Shown here piece after piece: positions 1 through 5,404 of a stretch of 12,345 nucleotides of DNA. The stretch's first letter is position 1. The number at the start of each line of letters is the position of its first letter. The notes below the pieces were generated by a model. That model did not search any database. It worked only from the letters and a program-made list of their open reading frames with translations, and was not told where the DNA came from. The position numbers and the translations under genes were made by a program. The stretch comes from Allorhizocola sp044869915 (GTDB taxonomy: Bacteria > Actinomycetota > Actinomycetes > Mycobacteriales > Micromonosporaceae): assembly GCA_044869915.1 (NCBI GenBank), contig JBIOYB010000086.1, positions 1-12,345 of the forward strand, in the 5' to 3' direction.

Positions 1-100
1 CCGTCGCCGGTACCGGCGTGAAGAGCGCCGCGGCCAGCGCGGCTCCGCAAACGACGGTGAGTCGCCGCGGCCGGTATTGGTTGCTCGGTGGTTCGTCCAT
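1..100 (-). CDS. N-terminus of a leftward protein with a hydrophobic signal/anchor segment (partial)
   Basis: Reading leftward from ATG at 98-100, the frame stays open to the window edge for 33 codons and the rest of the gene lies outside. The peptide starts with a polar stretch (MDEPPSNQYRPRR) and continues with a hydrophobic segment rich in Ala, Val and Leu that ends near PVPAT. This is the pattern of a Sec signal peptide or an N-terminal membrane anchor: a charged n-region with three Arg, a hydrophobic core, then small residues. A G-rich stretch lies just upstream of the ATG and could serve as a weak ribosome-binding site. The family cannot be told from 33 residues. A secreted or membrane protein is the only inference I would draw. 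Confidence 0.5.
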   Translation of the reverse strand, partial: MDEPPSNQYRPRRLTVVCGAALAAALFTPVPAT

Positions 101-256
101 GGCGCCGCCCCCAGGTGCTTTCAAGCCCGGGCCCGGCGAGGGTCAAACTCTCAGGGTTCCTCGATCGTAAGCATGAAACCCCTTGGGAATCAGGCGAATT
201 CGCGAAGATGATTCGGTCGCTGACACAGGTGATGGCCGCCTGACGCCGATGGCACA

Positions 257-298
257 GCGATGGCCGTGGGGCGATGGCCGTGGGGCGATGGCCGCAGG
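257..298. repeat. Three tandem 14-bp repeats
   Basis: GCGATGGCCGTGGG occurs at 257-270 and again directly at 271-284. A third copy with two changes (GCGATGGCCGCAGG) follows at 285-298. The unit is not a multiple of three, so the array would shift any reading frame, which argues that it is non-coding. Confidence 0.8.
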
Positions 299-313
299 CG
301 GCGGAGGGCCGAC

Positions 314-367
314 GGCCGTGGGGTGCCGATGGCCGGGTGACGCGGGCCGGCCGTGGGGTGCCGATGG
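314..367. repeat. Perfect 19-bp direct repeat, 35 bp apart
   Basis: GGCCGTGGGGTGCCGATGG is present at 314-332 and identically at 349-367. The unit shares the GATGG/GGCCGTGGG words with the tandem array just upstream, so both probably grew by slippage or local duplication of the same sequence. Confidence 0.8.
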
Positions 368-483
368 GGCTCAGTGAGGGCTGCGTGACACGGTGCGATG
401 ATGACGGCCGCGTGATCCCGACGGCAAGTGACGGTCGTGTGACGCAGTGCGATCCGGATGGGACGGCGGCCGAAGGAAAAAGG

Positions 484-744
484 TCAGGCGGCTGCGGCCG
501 CCAGCATGCGCGGCGTGTTGCGGCCGGCGAGTTTCTTGAGCCCTGCCTCCTGCACGAAGATGGACCGCCGCTCAACAGCGTCGCCCGCGGAGTTGAGCTG
601 GTAGCCGTCGAGCCACATCCACCCGTCGTAGGTTTTCCAGTCGTGCACGCGGATGACGCGGAACATCATGGGCCGCAGGAACTGGACGCTGGCATCGCGC
701 GTGACGTGGACGATGTCTCCGGACTGTGGGCTCATGGGGTTCAT
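484..744 (-). CDS. Small conserved-type hypothetical protein, 86 aa
   Basis: This leftward frame encodes 86 residues with a protein-like composition rather than the Arg-rich look of a shadow frame. Residues about 9-66 form a compact alternating hydrophobic pattern (GDIVHVTRDASVQFLRPM, then FRVIRV, then TYDGWMWLDGYQL) that ends in RRSIFVQEAGL. This suggests a small beta-rich domain; the C-terminus is a short Ala run. The style matches small actinomycete hypothetical proteins, but I cannot name a family. I chose the ATG at 742-744 because AAAGGA lies about 8 bases upstream. An in-frame ATG at 751-753 would sit directly on that AAAGG, and the ATG at 733-735 is a possible later start. The gene is divergent from the helix-turn-helix regulator at 1123 and may be its target. 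No function is assigned. Confidence 0.7.
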   Translation of the reverse strand: MNPMSPQSGDIVHVTRDASVQFLRPMMFRVIRVHDWKTYDGWMWLDGYQLNSAGDAVERRSIFVQEAGLKKLAGRNTPRMLAAAAA

Positions 745-1122
745 GGTCTCCATCCTTTGTCGCACCGCAGGTGTGCACAGCACTGGTCCTCAGTCGTTGA
801 GCACGCTAGGGGTGGGAGCACGCCCGCCCGTCGGGATGACACCAATCGCCCGATCAACAGGTAGCCGTGCTATACCAGACACAATGCACGACGACCGAGA
901 TCGATGCAAGTTGCACTTTGGAAGTGCGCGCACGTGTCGTTCGTCCGGTATGCGACACACCTGTGGCTTTTAACACCACCATGCCGGTCCCGCCGATTTG
1001 TGCGTTCGGATGCTTGAACTCTGCCCGCTCGGCGGAGCATGCTCGCACGGCGGAGGAAATTCCCCTGTTCGGCGACGCTCGGCACAAGCGCCGCCGAATT
1101 TGTCGTCGCGGAGGTGCGGACC
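745..1122. promoter_or_regulatory. Divergent intergenic region with inverted repeats
   Basis: This 378-bp gap separates the small leftward gene from the rightward regulator and must carry both promoters. No frame in it looks coding. It contains TGCAA-G-TTGCA (905-915), which overlaps GCACTT-TGG-AAGTGC (913-927). It also has GTGTCG / CGACAC arms (934-939 and 953-958) and the 10-bp palindrome GAGCATGCTC (1035-1044). The clustering at 905-958 suggests an operator, most simply for the adjacent helix-turn-helix protein. I could not assign convincing -35/-10 pairs. Confidence 0.45.
905..927. promoter_or_regulatory. Two overlapping inverted repeats, candidate operator
   Basis: TGCAAGTTGCA (905-915) is a perfect 5-bp inverted repeat around one base. 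It shares its right half with GCACTTTGGAAGTGC (913-927), a perfect 6-bp inverted repeat around TGG. Paired dyads of this size are what a dimeric Xre-type helix-turn-helix protein would bind, and one is encoded at 1123. Binding is inference only. Confidence 0.4.
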
Positions 1123-2004
1123 GTGGCAACCCAGCAGATGCCGGTGATGCGCAGGCGCCGGATCGGTCTGACGCTGCGCAAGATGCGAGAACAGAACAAC
1201 ATGACCCTTGAACAGGTCGCCGAGTTGATGGAGTGTTCGCAGTCGAAGATCTCAAGAATAGAAACCGGTCACAGCTCTGTGGGGATGCGCGATGTGCGCG
1301 ACCTCCTGGAGATCTACGGTGTCACCGGGCAGGACGCACTGGACATCATGGACATGGCCCGCGAGGCCAGGCGGCACGAACGCCAGCGCAGTTGGTGGCA
1401 CCCTTATAGCAACGTCCTCGTGAGTGCCTATGTGGGCAACGAAAATGCGGCCAGCCGCATCCGGGCCTATGAGCATCAGGTGGTCCCGGGCCTGCTCCAA
1501 ACGGAGGACTACGCCATCGCCATGTTTAGCACGAGCAATCCACGCGCTCGTAGCGAAGAAATCTCGGAACGGGTCCGTGTCCGACTGGGTCGCCAATCGT
1601 TGCTCAGTCGAAAGGATGAGAATCCGCTTCAATTCGAGGTGGTGCTGGACGAGGCTGTGATAAGTCGTCCGGTCGGAGGTGACGAGGTCATGAAGGCGCA
1701 GATGCTGCGGCTTTGTGAATCCGTGTCGTCCATGCCGAACCTGACGATACAACTGTTGCCGTTTGAGGCCGGGGCACATCCCGCAATGGAAGGAACGTTT
1801 GCGATTCTGGACTTCCCGGAGTCGGACGGATCGAGCATTGTCTATGCTGAAAACGCGACGGGCGGCCTGTTCCTTGAGAAGGAACGCGAACTGAGGTTCT
1901 ACGCGGAGATTTTCGATAGACTCCGGGAGGCGGCACTTAGCCCCGAGGAATCCGTGAAGCGGATCGCATTTCTGGCGGAGGAGCCGAGATGGAAAAGGGT
2001 GTAG
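1123..2004 (+). CDS. Xre-family helix-turn-helix regulator with DUF5753 domain, 293 aa
   Basis: Residues about 13-70 are an Xre/HTH_31-type DNA-binding domain, with the recognisable core MTLEQVAELMECSQSKISRIE. Residues about 95-285 match the DUF5753 layout seen in actinomycete regulators: RAYEHQVVPGLLQTEDYA, then RVRVRLGRQSLL, then EVVLDEAVI and IQLLPFEAGAHPAM. The GTG at 1123-1125 is preferred over the upstream in-frame ATG at 1039, because GGAGG (1110-1114) sits 8 bases before it and homologous proteins of this class begin just before the helix-turn-helix. The length is normal for the family. The 3' end overlaps the DUF397 gene by 16 bases. Such pairs are known in Streptomyces to influence development and secondary metabolism (WhiJ-like and BldB-associated systems), but the role here is not shown. 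Codon third positions are less GC-rich than in the sensor kinase or ABC genes, which may mean recent acquisition. Confidence 0.9.
   Translation: MATQQMPVMRRRRIGLTLRKMREQNNMTLEQVAELMECSQSKISRIETGHSSVGMRDVRDLLEIYGVTGQDALDIMDMAREARRHERQRSWWHPYSNVLVSAYVGNENAASRIRAYEHQVVPGLLQTEDYAIAMFSTSNPRARSEEISERVRVRLGRQSLLSRKDENPLQFEVVLDEAVISRPVGGDEVMKAQMLRLCESVSSMPNLTIQLLPFEAGAHPAMEGTFAILDFPESDGSSIVYAENATGGLFLEKERELRFYAEIFDRLREAALSPEESVKRIAFLAEEPRWKRV
1977..1983 (+). promoter_or_regulatory. Ribosome-binding site inside the regulator gene
   Basis: GGAGGAG lies within the last codons of the regulator and 5 bases before the ATG at 1989. It fixes the start of the DUF397 protein and supports translation of the pair from one mRNA. 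Confidence 0.75.
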
Positions 2005-2222
2005 GTTCCCACAAGGGATACGAGCTTGACCTAAGTGGAGCACGGTGGCGCAAGAGCACTCGGAGTGGTGGCAACACCGACATGTGTGTCGAAGTGGCCT
2101 TTGTGGGTGACGCCATCGCTGTGCGTGACTCTAAGGACGCCACAGGTCCTGTGTTGGTCTTTACCCAAGCCGAGTGGGACGCGTTCGTCGGCGGGGTGAG
2201 AGACGGCGAATTCGATCTGTGA
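1989..2222 (+). CDS. DUF397 domain protein, 77 aa
   Basis: This is a small acidic protein with the hallmarks of DUF397: ARWRKSTRSGG near residue 18, the MCVEVA segment, VRDSKDATGPVL, and FTQAEWDAFVGGVRDGEF at the end. The family is usually encoded directly next to an Xre/DUF5753 regulator and is thought to modulate it; the pairing here is exactly that arrangement. The start ATG overlaps the regulator gene by 16 bases and has a strong GGAGGAG at 1977-1983. Full length for the family (60-80 aa). Its biochemical role is not established, so a partner or antagonist of the upstream regulator is family-based inference. Confidence 0.9.
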   Translation: MEKGVGSHKGYELDLSGARWRKSTRSGGNTDMCVEVAFVGDAIAVRDSKDATGPVLVFTQAEWDAFVGGVRDGEFDL

Positions 2223-2245
2223 GCCCACAACCCCGTGAGCTCACA
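2218..2245 (+). terminator. Weak stem-loop at the end of the regulator operon
   Basis: TGTGAGC (2218-2224, overlapping the stop codon) pairs with GCTCACA (2239-2245) across a 14-base loop. No T-run follows, so this is at best a factor-assisted or attenuating hairpin. Confidence 0.3.
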
Positions 2246-2284
2246 ACGAAACGCTAGTTGACCCGCAACAAACCGTTAGTGGAT

Positions 2285-2317
2285 GAGGGCGTGGCCAGGG
2301 TGCGGTGCCGCGCCCTC
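2285..2317 (-). terminator. Stem-loop just after the zinc-ribbon gene
   Basis: On the leftward strand GAGGGCG pairs with CGCCCTC (2311-2317 with 2285-2291), with a 19-base loop that contains a smaller GCGG/CCGC stem. It begins 4 bases after the stop of the leftward gene. A T-run is absent, as is common in high-GC actinomycetes. Confidence 0.35.
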
Positions 2318-2320
2318 CCC

Positions 2321-3046
2321 CTATGTGTCCAGCCATTTGGGTTGCTCGACGGCCGATCGGCGCCTCTGCGCCAGCGTTTCTCTGGCCTGCGAAAGCCATT
2401 CGCGCTGCGCACCGGGCGGTGGTGGGTAGCCGAGTCCAAACCGGAACCATGCGGGCGGCGGCTGTAGCCTCGCGTACCCGTCGATGAGGTCGTCGAAGAT
2501 GCGTTCCAGTTCGGTCCGCGCATTGCGCCCGGCGGCCAGGACGGCGTGGTGCTGCGCGAGGTAGTCGGTGTGCGCCGTGGCCACGGCCCGTAGCCGGTTG
2601 AGCGCCTCCTCGACCCGTCCACGTTGGACGGCCGCCAGCACCGCCGCCGCGCGGTCCTCCCTGAGGTGCCTGGCGAGCGCCGTGCGGTGCGCCAGGCGCA
2701 GCCATGATCCCGGCCGGGCCAGCGCGGTCTCGGTCGCCCTGATCCTGGTCTGGATGCGTTCCTCGGCGCGGCATGCGGCCGCGTATCTCTCCTCGGCGCG
2801 CGTGAGCCGCCCGGTGTCGGGTGTGGGCGGCGCGAGGCCGATCACCCGGTCGGCCTCCGTGACCAGGCGCCACAGCCAGCGCTCGTCCTCTCCGATCTCG
2901 TCGAGCGCGCAGATCGCGGCCCGGTCGTCGGCCGGTGCGCGCGCGGCCGGCACCGCGGGCGCCGGATGGAATGAGGCATGACAAGAGGCGCAGTAATGCC
3001 CGCACCTAGCCTCGATGGCCATTGTTCCCCCGCACGCAGTGCACAA
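2321..3046 (-). CDS. Zinc-ribbon protein with long helical region, 241 aa
   Basis: No known family was recognised. With the TTG at 3044-3046 as start, residues 2-22 form a small Cys cluster: CTACGG, then CGHYCASCH. The CxxC pairs at C2/C5 and C19/C22 plus C15 suggest zinc binding. Residues about 45-235 are rich in Glu, Arg, Ala and Leu with amphipathic spacing, so they are mostly helical and perhaps coiled-coil. A Pro-rich break (LQPPPAWFRFGLGYPPPP) falls near residues 195-212. The start is uncertain: the ATG at 3020-3022 has a G-rich stretch just upstream but would lose the first CxxC. Starts further upstream would run into the divergent gene at 3191. A candidate promoter on the same strand has TTACTG at 3131-3136 and TACAAC at 3109-3114. 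Zinc-ribbon plus helical proteins often scaffold or bind nucleic acid, but nothing here proves it. Confidence 0.65.
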   Translation of the reverse strand: MCTACGGTMAIEARCGHYCASCHASFHPAPAVPAARAPADDRAAICALDEIGEDERWLWRLVTEADRVIGLAPPTPDTGRLTRAEERYAAACRAEERIQTRIRATETALARPGSWLRLAHRTALARHLREDRAAAVLAAVQRGRVEEALNRLRAVATAHTDYLAQHHAVLAAGRNARTELERIFDDLIDGYARLQPPPAWFRFGLGYPPPPGAQREWLSQARETLAQRRRSAVEQPKWLDT

Positions 3047-3108
3047 CTTGGTTCTCGAACGCGAGGTGACGGTAGCGGGCGAACCGTCGCCTCGATTCGG
3101 TTGCGGTC

Positions 3109-3136
3109 GTTGTATCAGAAAACGCCAGCTCAGTAA
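3109..3136 (-). promoter_or_regulatory. Candidate promoter of the zinc-ribbon gene
   Basis: Reading leftward, TTACTG (3131-3136) and TACAAC (3109-3114) are 16 bases apart. Transcription would then start some 50 bases before the proposed TTG start. The match is modest and was found by eye. Confidence 0.25.
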
Positions 3137-3147
3137 CGGCAACGCGC

Positions 3148-3172
3148 CGACCAAAGACGACCAAAGCGACCA
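3148..3172. repeat. Phased CGACCAAAG repeats in a divergent promoter gap
   Basis: CGACCAAAG occurs at 3148-3156 and 3158-3166, and a shorter CGACCA follows at 3167-3172. The spacing of 10 and 9 bases is close to one helical turn, as expected for a protein binding side by side on one face of DNA. The array ends 9 bases before the ribosome-binding site of the gene at 3191, so it may be an operator. Confidence 0.5.
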
Positions 3173-3190
3173 GGAATCTTGAGGAAGCCG

Positions 3191-3442
3191 ATGGCAATGC
3201 CGGAACACGCAACGAAGGTCAACTCCTATCAGCCGCTGGAGCCCGTTCCCTCGCTCACCCTCGGATTTGAGGAGGGTTGGCTCGACGGCAGCGGCAGGAC
3301 GTCCCTTGTGGATCACCCGCTGATGCGCGGGCTGCTGATGGAGTTGCCGCCCAAGGGCGCGCAGCCGTCCCCCGAATGGATGAACCGCTGGTTCGAGGCG
3401 GCTCGCGCGGTACTCGATTTGATCTATATCCCCGCTAAATAG
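3191..3442 (+). CDS. Small hypothetical protein, 83 aa
   Basis: The start ATG at 3191 has GAGGA (3181-3185) five bases upstream; an upstream in-frame TTG at 3179 would leave that site unused. The protein has no membrane segment or Cys residues. Its C-terminal half (DHPLMRGLLMELPPKG, then PEWMNRWFEAARAVLDLIY) looks like a folded helical unit with conserved-style Trp, Pro and Arg residues. I do not recognise a named family. The gene is divergent from the zinc-ribbon gene and shares its promoter gap. It converges with the glycosyltransferase gene, overlapping its 3' end by 8 bases (3435-3442), so the two stop codons lie inside each other's transcripts. Function unknown. Confidence 0.7.
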   Translation: MAMPEHATKVNSYQPLEPVPSLTLGFEEGWLDGSGRTSLVDHPLMRGLLMELPPKGAQPSPEWMNRWFEAARAVLDLIYIPAK

Positions 3443-4241
3443 AAAAGCTCACGGGGCGTTCGGTCGCGGGTGGTGGCGGCACGGCCCGCCACATCCGCGT
3501 CTTCTGCGCGCCGAGCATGGCCAGGAACGCGGGGTTGGTGACGAGGTAGCGCCGCCACAGCCGGCACGGTTCGAGCAGGAGGCGCCACAGCCACTCCAGC
3601 GCGTAGCGCTGCATCCAGCCCGGTGGGCGTGGCAGGTCCCCCGCGTGATACGCGAAGGCCGCGCCCACCGCCAGCAGCGGCATGTCGAGCAGGGGCCGCA
3701 TCGCGTAGACGAAGCGCTCCTGTCGCGGGCAGCCGAGTCCGATCAGGACGATGCGCGCGCCCGATCCGGCGATCCGGTGGGCGATCTCCTCGGCCTCGCC
3801 TCGGCGCACGCCGCGGAACTTGGACGGCTCCGCTCCGGCGATCCTCAGGTCCGGAAATTGGGCTTTCAAAACCTTTTTGAGCCTTTGGAGGGTACCGGGG
3901 GAGGAGCCGTAGAGATACACCGGAAGATCCATGCCGGAGGCGTCGGCGAGGACCTGCAGCGTCAGGTCAGGCCCGTAGACCCGGTCCCGCAGCCCGGCGC
4001 CGTGGAGCAGGTTGAGCGCCCAGCGCACCGGCTGCCCGTCCGGTGTCACCAGGTCGAAGCTGTTGAGCTGCCGGCACAGCGCGCGGTCGCCGACACCGCG
4101 CATGATGCCGTGCACGGCGATGGCGGTCATGGCGAAGTGCCGCCGTTCGCGTGCCGCGGCGATGATCTGGCCGGTCGCGCCGTCGTAGTCGCAGGTATCC
4201 ACGAGCACGCCCAGCACACTGCGCTTCATCCGGCGCTTCAT
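3435..4241 (-). CDS. WecG/TagA/CpsF family glycosyltransferase, 268 aa
   Basis: The protein matches the GT26 (WecG/TagA/CpsF) family over its whole length. Motifs in order are VTPDGQPVRWA (residues 65-75, with the conserved Asp68-Gly69), RVYGPDL (87-93), VYLYGSSPG (108-116), IVLIGLGCPRQERFV (164-178), VGAAFAYHAGDLPRPPGWMQ (192-211) and EWLWRLLLEPCRLWRRYL (216-233). Family members transfer an N-acetyl-mannosaminuronic acid, ManNAc or glucose-type sugar from a nucleotide donor to a lipid-linked acceptor at the inner face of the membrane. The usual Asn before the first His in the family appears here as TAIAVHG, and FD in the later motif is FA, so the substrate may differ. The start ATG overlaps the stop of the epimerase gene by ATGA, which implies coupled translation and a shared pathway. 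There is a lysine-rich, lower-GC patch at about 3850-3890. Confidence 0.88.
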   Translation of the reverse strand: MKRRMKRSVLGVLVDTCDYDGATGQIIAAARERRHFAMTAIAVHGIMRGVGDRALCRQLNSFDLVTPDGQPVRWALNLLHGAGLRDRVYGPDLTLQVLADASGMDLPVYLYGSSPGTLQRLKKVLKAQFPDLRIAGAEPSKFRGVRRGEAEEIAHRIAGSGARIVLIGLGCPRQERFVYAMRPLLDMPLLAVGAAFAYHAGDLPRPPGWMQRYALEWLWRLLLEPCRLWRRYLVTNPAFLAMLGAQKTRMWRAVPPPPATERPVSFSI

Positions 4242-5305
4242 TCGCGCCAGCGGTCGGCGTTGGCCTCGTGGATCTCCTTCAGGATCGTGGGTATGTCGTA
4301 GGTCGGCGCCCAGCGGGGGAAGTGGCTACGAAACTTCCTCATGTTACTGATGTACCACCGATGGTCGCCTGTCCGGTGCCGTTCCCGATAATTGACCCTC
4401 GCTTGGCGCCCCGTGATCTGTTCGGCGAGCGCGAACGCCTCGATGTGCGAGGCGTTGGCGAACCGCCCGCCGCCCAGGTTGTACACCTCGCCCGAGCGCG
4501 GAGCGCGGAAGAAGGCCTCGAACGCACTGCACACGTCGCGGGAGTGGATCGCGTCGCGGACCATCTTGCCCTTGTAGCCGTGCAGCTGATACGTGCGCCC
4601 GGCCATCACACAGCGCATCAGGAACGCGAGGAACCCGTGCAGTTCCGCCGCCGAGTGCGCCGGCCCGGTCAGCGTGCCGCAGCGGAAACATCCGGTCCTC
4701 AGGCCGAAGTAGCGCCCATACTCCTGGACCATGACGTCGGCGGCCAGCTTGGCCGCGCCGAACAGCGAGTGCATGCTGGCATCGATGCTCATGCCCTCAT
4801 CGATCCCCTCGGTGAGCGGGTGATCCGGGTCGAGCTCGTAGCGGGTCTCCAGCTCCACGAACGGCAGGCGGTTGGGCGTGTCCCCGTACACCTTGTTGGT
4901 CGAGCAGTGGATGAATACGGCCTCGGGCGCGTGCAGCCGCGTGTGCTCCAGCACGTTGAGCGTGCCCACCGCGTTGACGTCGAAGTCGGTGAACGGCTCC
5001 CTGGCCGCCCAGTCGTGGCTCGGCTGGGCGGCCGCGTGGATCACCAGCCGGAGGTCCCGGCCGTAGCGGGCGAAAATGTCCTGTAGGGAAGCGCGATCGC
5101 GGATGTCCACCGAGTAGTGCGTGTACTGGCTGCCCAGCGAGGTGATCAGCAGTTGCCTGCTCCACGCGGTGGACCCGTCAGGGCCGAAGAAATATTGCCG
5201 CATGTCGTTGTCGATGCCGACCACGTGCATGCCCAAGCCGGCGAAGTGCCGCGCCGCCTCCGACCCGACAAGCCCGGCCGAGCCGGTCACCAGCGCCACA
5301 CCCAT
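4238..5305 (-). CDS. NAD-dependent epimerase/dehydratase (CDP-paratose 2-epimerase-like extended SDR), 355 aa
   Basis: An extended short-chain dehydrogenase acting on a nucleotide sugar. The NAD-binding glycine motif is TGSAGLVGS (residues 7-15), followed by GIDND at the end of beta-2 and IHAAAQPSHDW (89-99). The active-site strand is CSTNKVYGDTPN (134-145), the form seen in CDP-paratose/tyvelose 2-epimerases. The usual YxxxK is FGAAK: Phe182 replaces the catalytic Tyr and Lys186 is kept. Further motifs are GYKGKMVRDAIHSRDV (243-258) and GEVYNLGGG (272-280). The ATG at 5303-5305 has no clear ribosome-binding site. An in-frame GTG two codons later is also possible. The gene sits between the PLP enzyme (75-base gap) and the glycosyltransferase (4-base overlap), so it may make the sugar that the latter transfers. 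The exact substrate cannot be told. Confidence 0.88.
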   Translation of the reverse strand: MGVALVTGSAGLVGSEAARHFAGLGMHVVGIDNDMRQYFFGPDGSTAWSRQLLITSLGSQYTHYSVDIRDRASLQDIFARYGRDLRLVIHAAAQPSHDWAAREPFTDFDVNAVGTLNVLEHTRLHAPEAVFIHCSTNKVYGDTPNRLPFVELETRYELDPDHPLTEGIDEGMSIDASMHSLFGAAKLAADVMVQEYGRYFGLRTGCFRCGTLTGPAHSAAELHGFLAFLMRCVMAGRTYQLHGYKGKMVRDAIHSRDVCSAFEAFFRAPRSGEVYNLGGGRFANASHIEAFALAEQITGRQARVNYRERHRTGDHRWYISNMRKFRSHFPRWAPTYDIPTILKEIHEANADRWRE

Positions 5306-5340
5306 GCACTGGTCAACTGCGGGCGGCCTGCTACAGCAAC

Positions 5341-5375
5341 CCCGCCGCGCTCACCATCCGGGACCCGGCGGCGGG
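5341..5375 (-). terminator. Stem-loop between the PLP enzyme and epimerase genes
   Basis: CCCGCCGC and GCGGCGGG (5341-5348 and 5368-5375) are perfect 8-bp arms enclosing a 19-base loop that contains the smaller palindrome CCGGGACCCGG (5358-5368). It begins 5 bases after the stop of the PLP gene. No T-run is present. It could reduce read-through into the epimerase gene or protect the upstream transcript's end. Confidence 0.4.
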
Positions 5376-5404
5376 AGGTGCTAGCTCACCGCGCTCACCA
5401 TCCG
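5345..5404. repeat. 16-bp direct repeat across the end of the PLP gene
   Basis: CCGCGCTCACCATCCG occurs at 5345-5360 and again at 5389-5404. The second copy lies inside the last codons of the PLP gene (encoding RMVSAV) and the first is just downstream of its stop. This looks like a local duplication of the 3' end. Confidence 0.75.

Larger units (their letters stand above)
101..483. other. Gene-free stretch with GC-rich direct repeats
   Basis: No frame here looks like a real protein; the open frames are translations of GC-rich low-complexity DNA (Arg/Gly/Trp-rich). It lies between the start of the leftward gene at the window edge and the 3' end of the small leftward gene at 484-744, so part of it must hold the promoter of the former. 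The stretch is dominated by variants of GATGGCCG and GTGAC words, listed separately as repeats. Confidence 0.6.

Noticed and set aside
274..864. Rightward open frame of 196 residues
   Set aside because: Runs through GC-rich repeats and over the opposite-strand 86-residue gene. Its product is Arg/Gly/Trp-rich, with no start site or family resemblance.
2568..2981. Rightward open frame of 137 residues
   Set aside because: Antisense to the zinc-ribbon gene. Composition is Ser/Arg/Ala low complexity with no ribosome-binding site.
2241..3005. Leftward open frame of 254 residues overlapping the zinc-ribbon gene
   Set aside because: Extremely Arg/Gly-rich. The frame with the Cys cluster and balanced helical composition is the real one.
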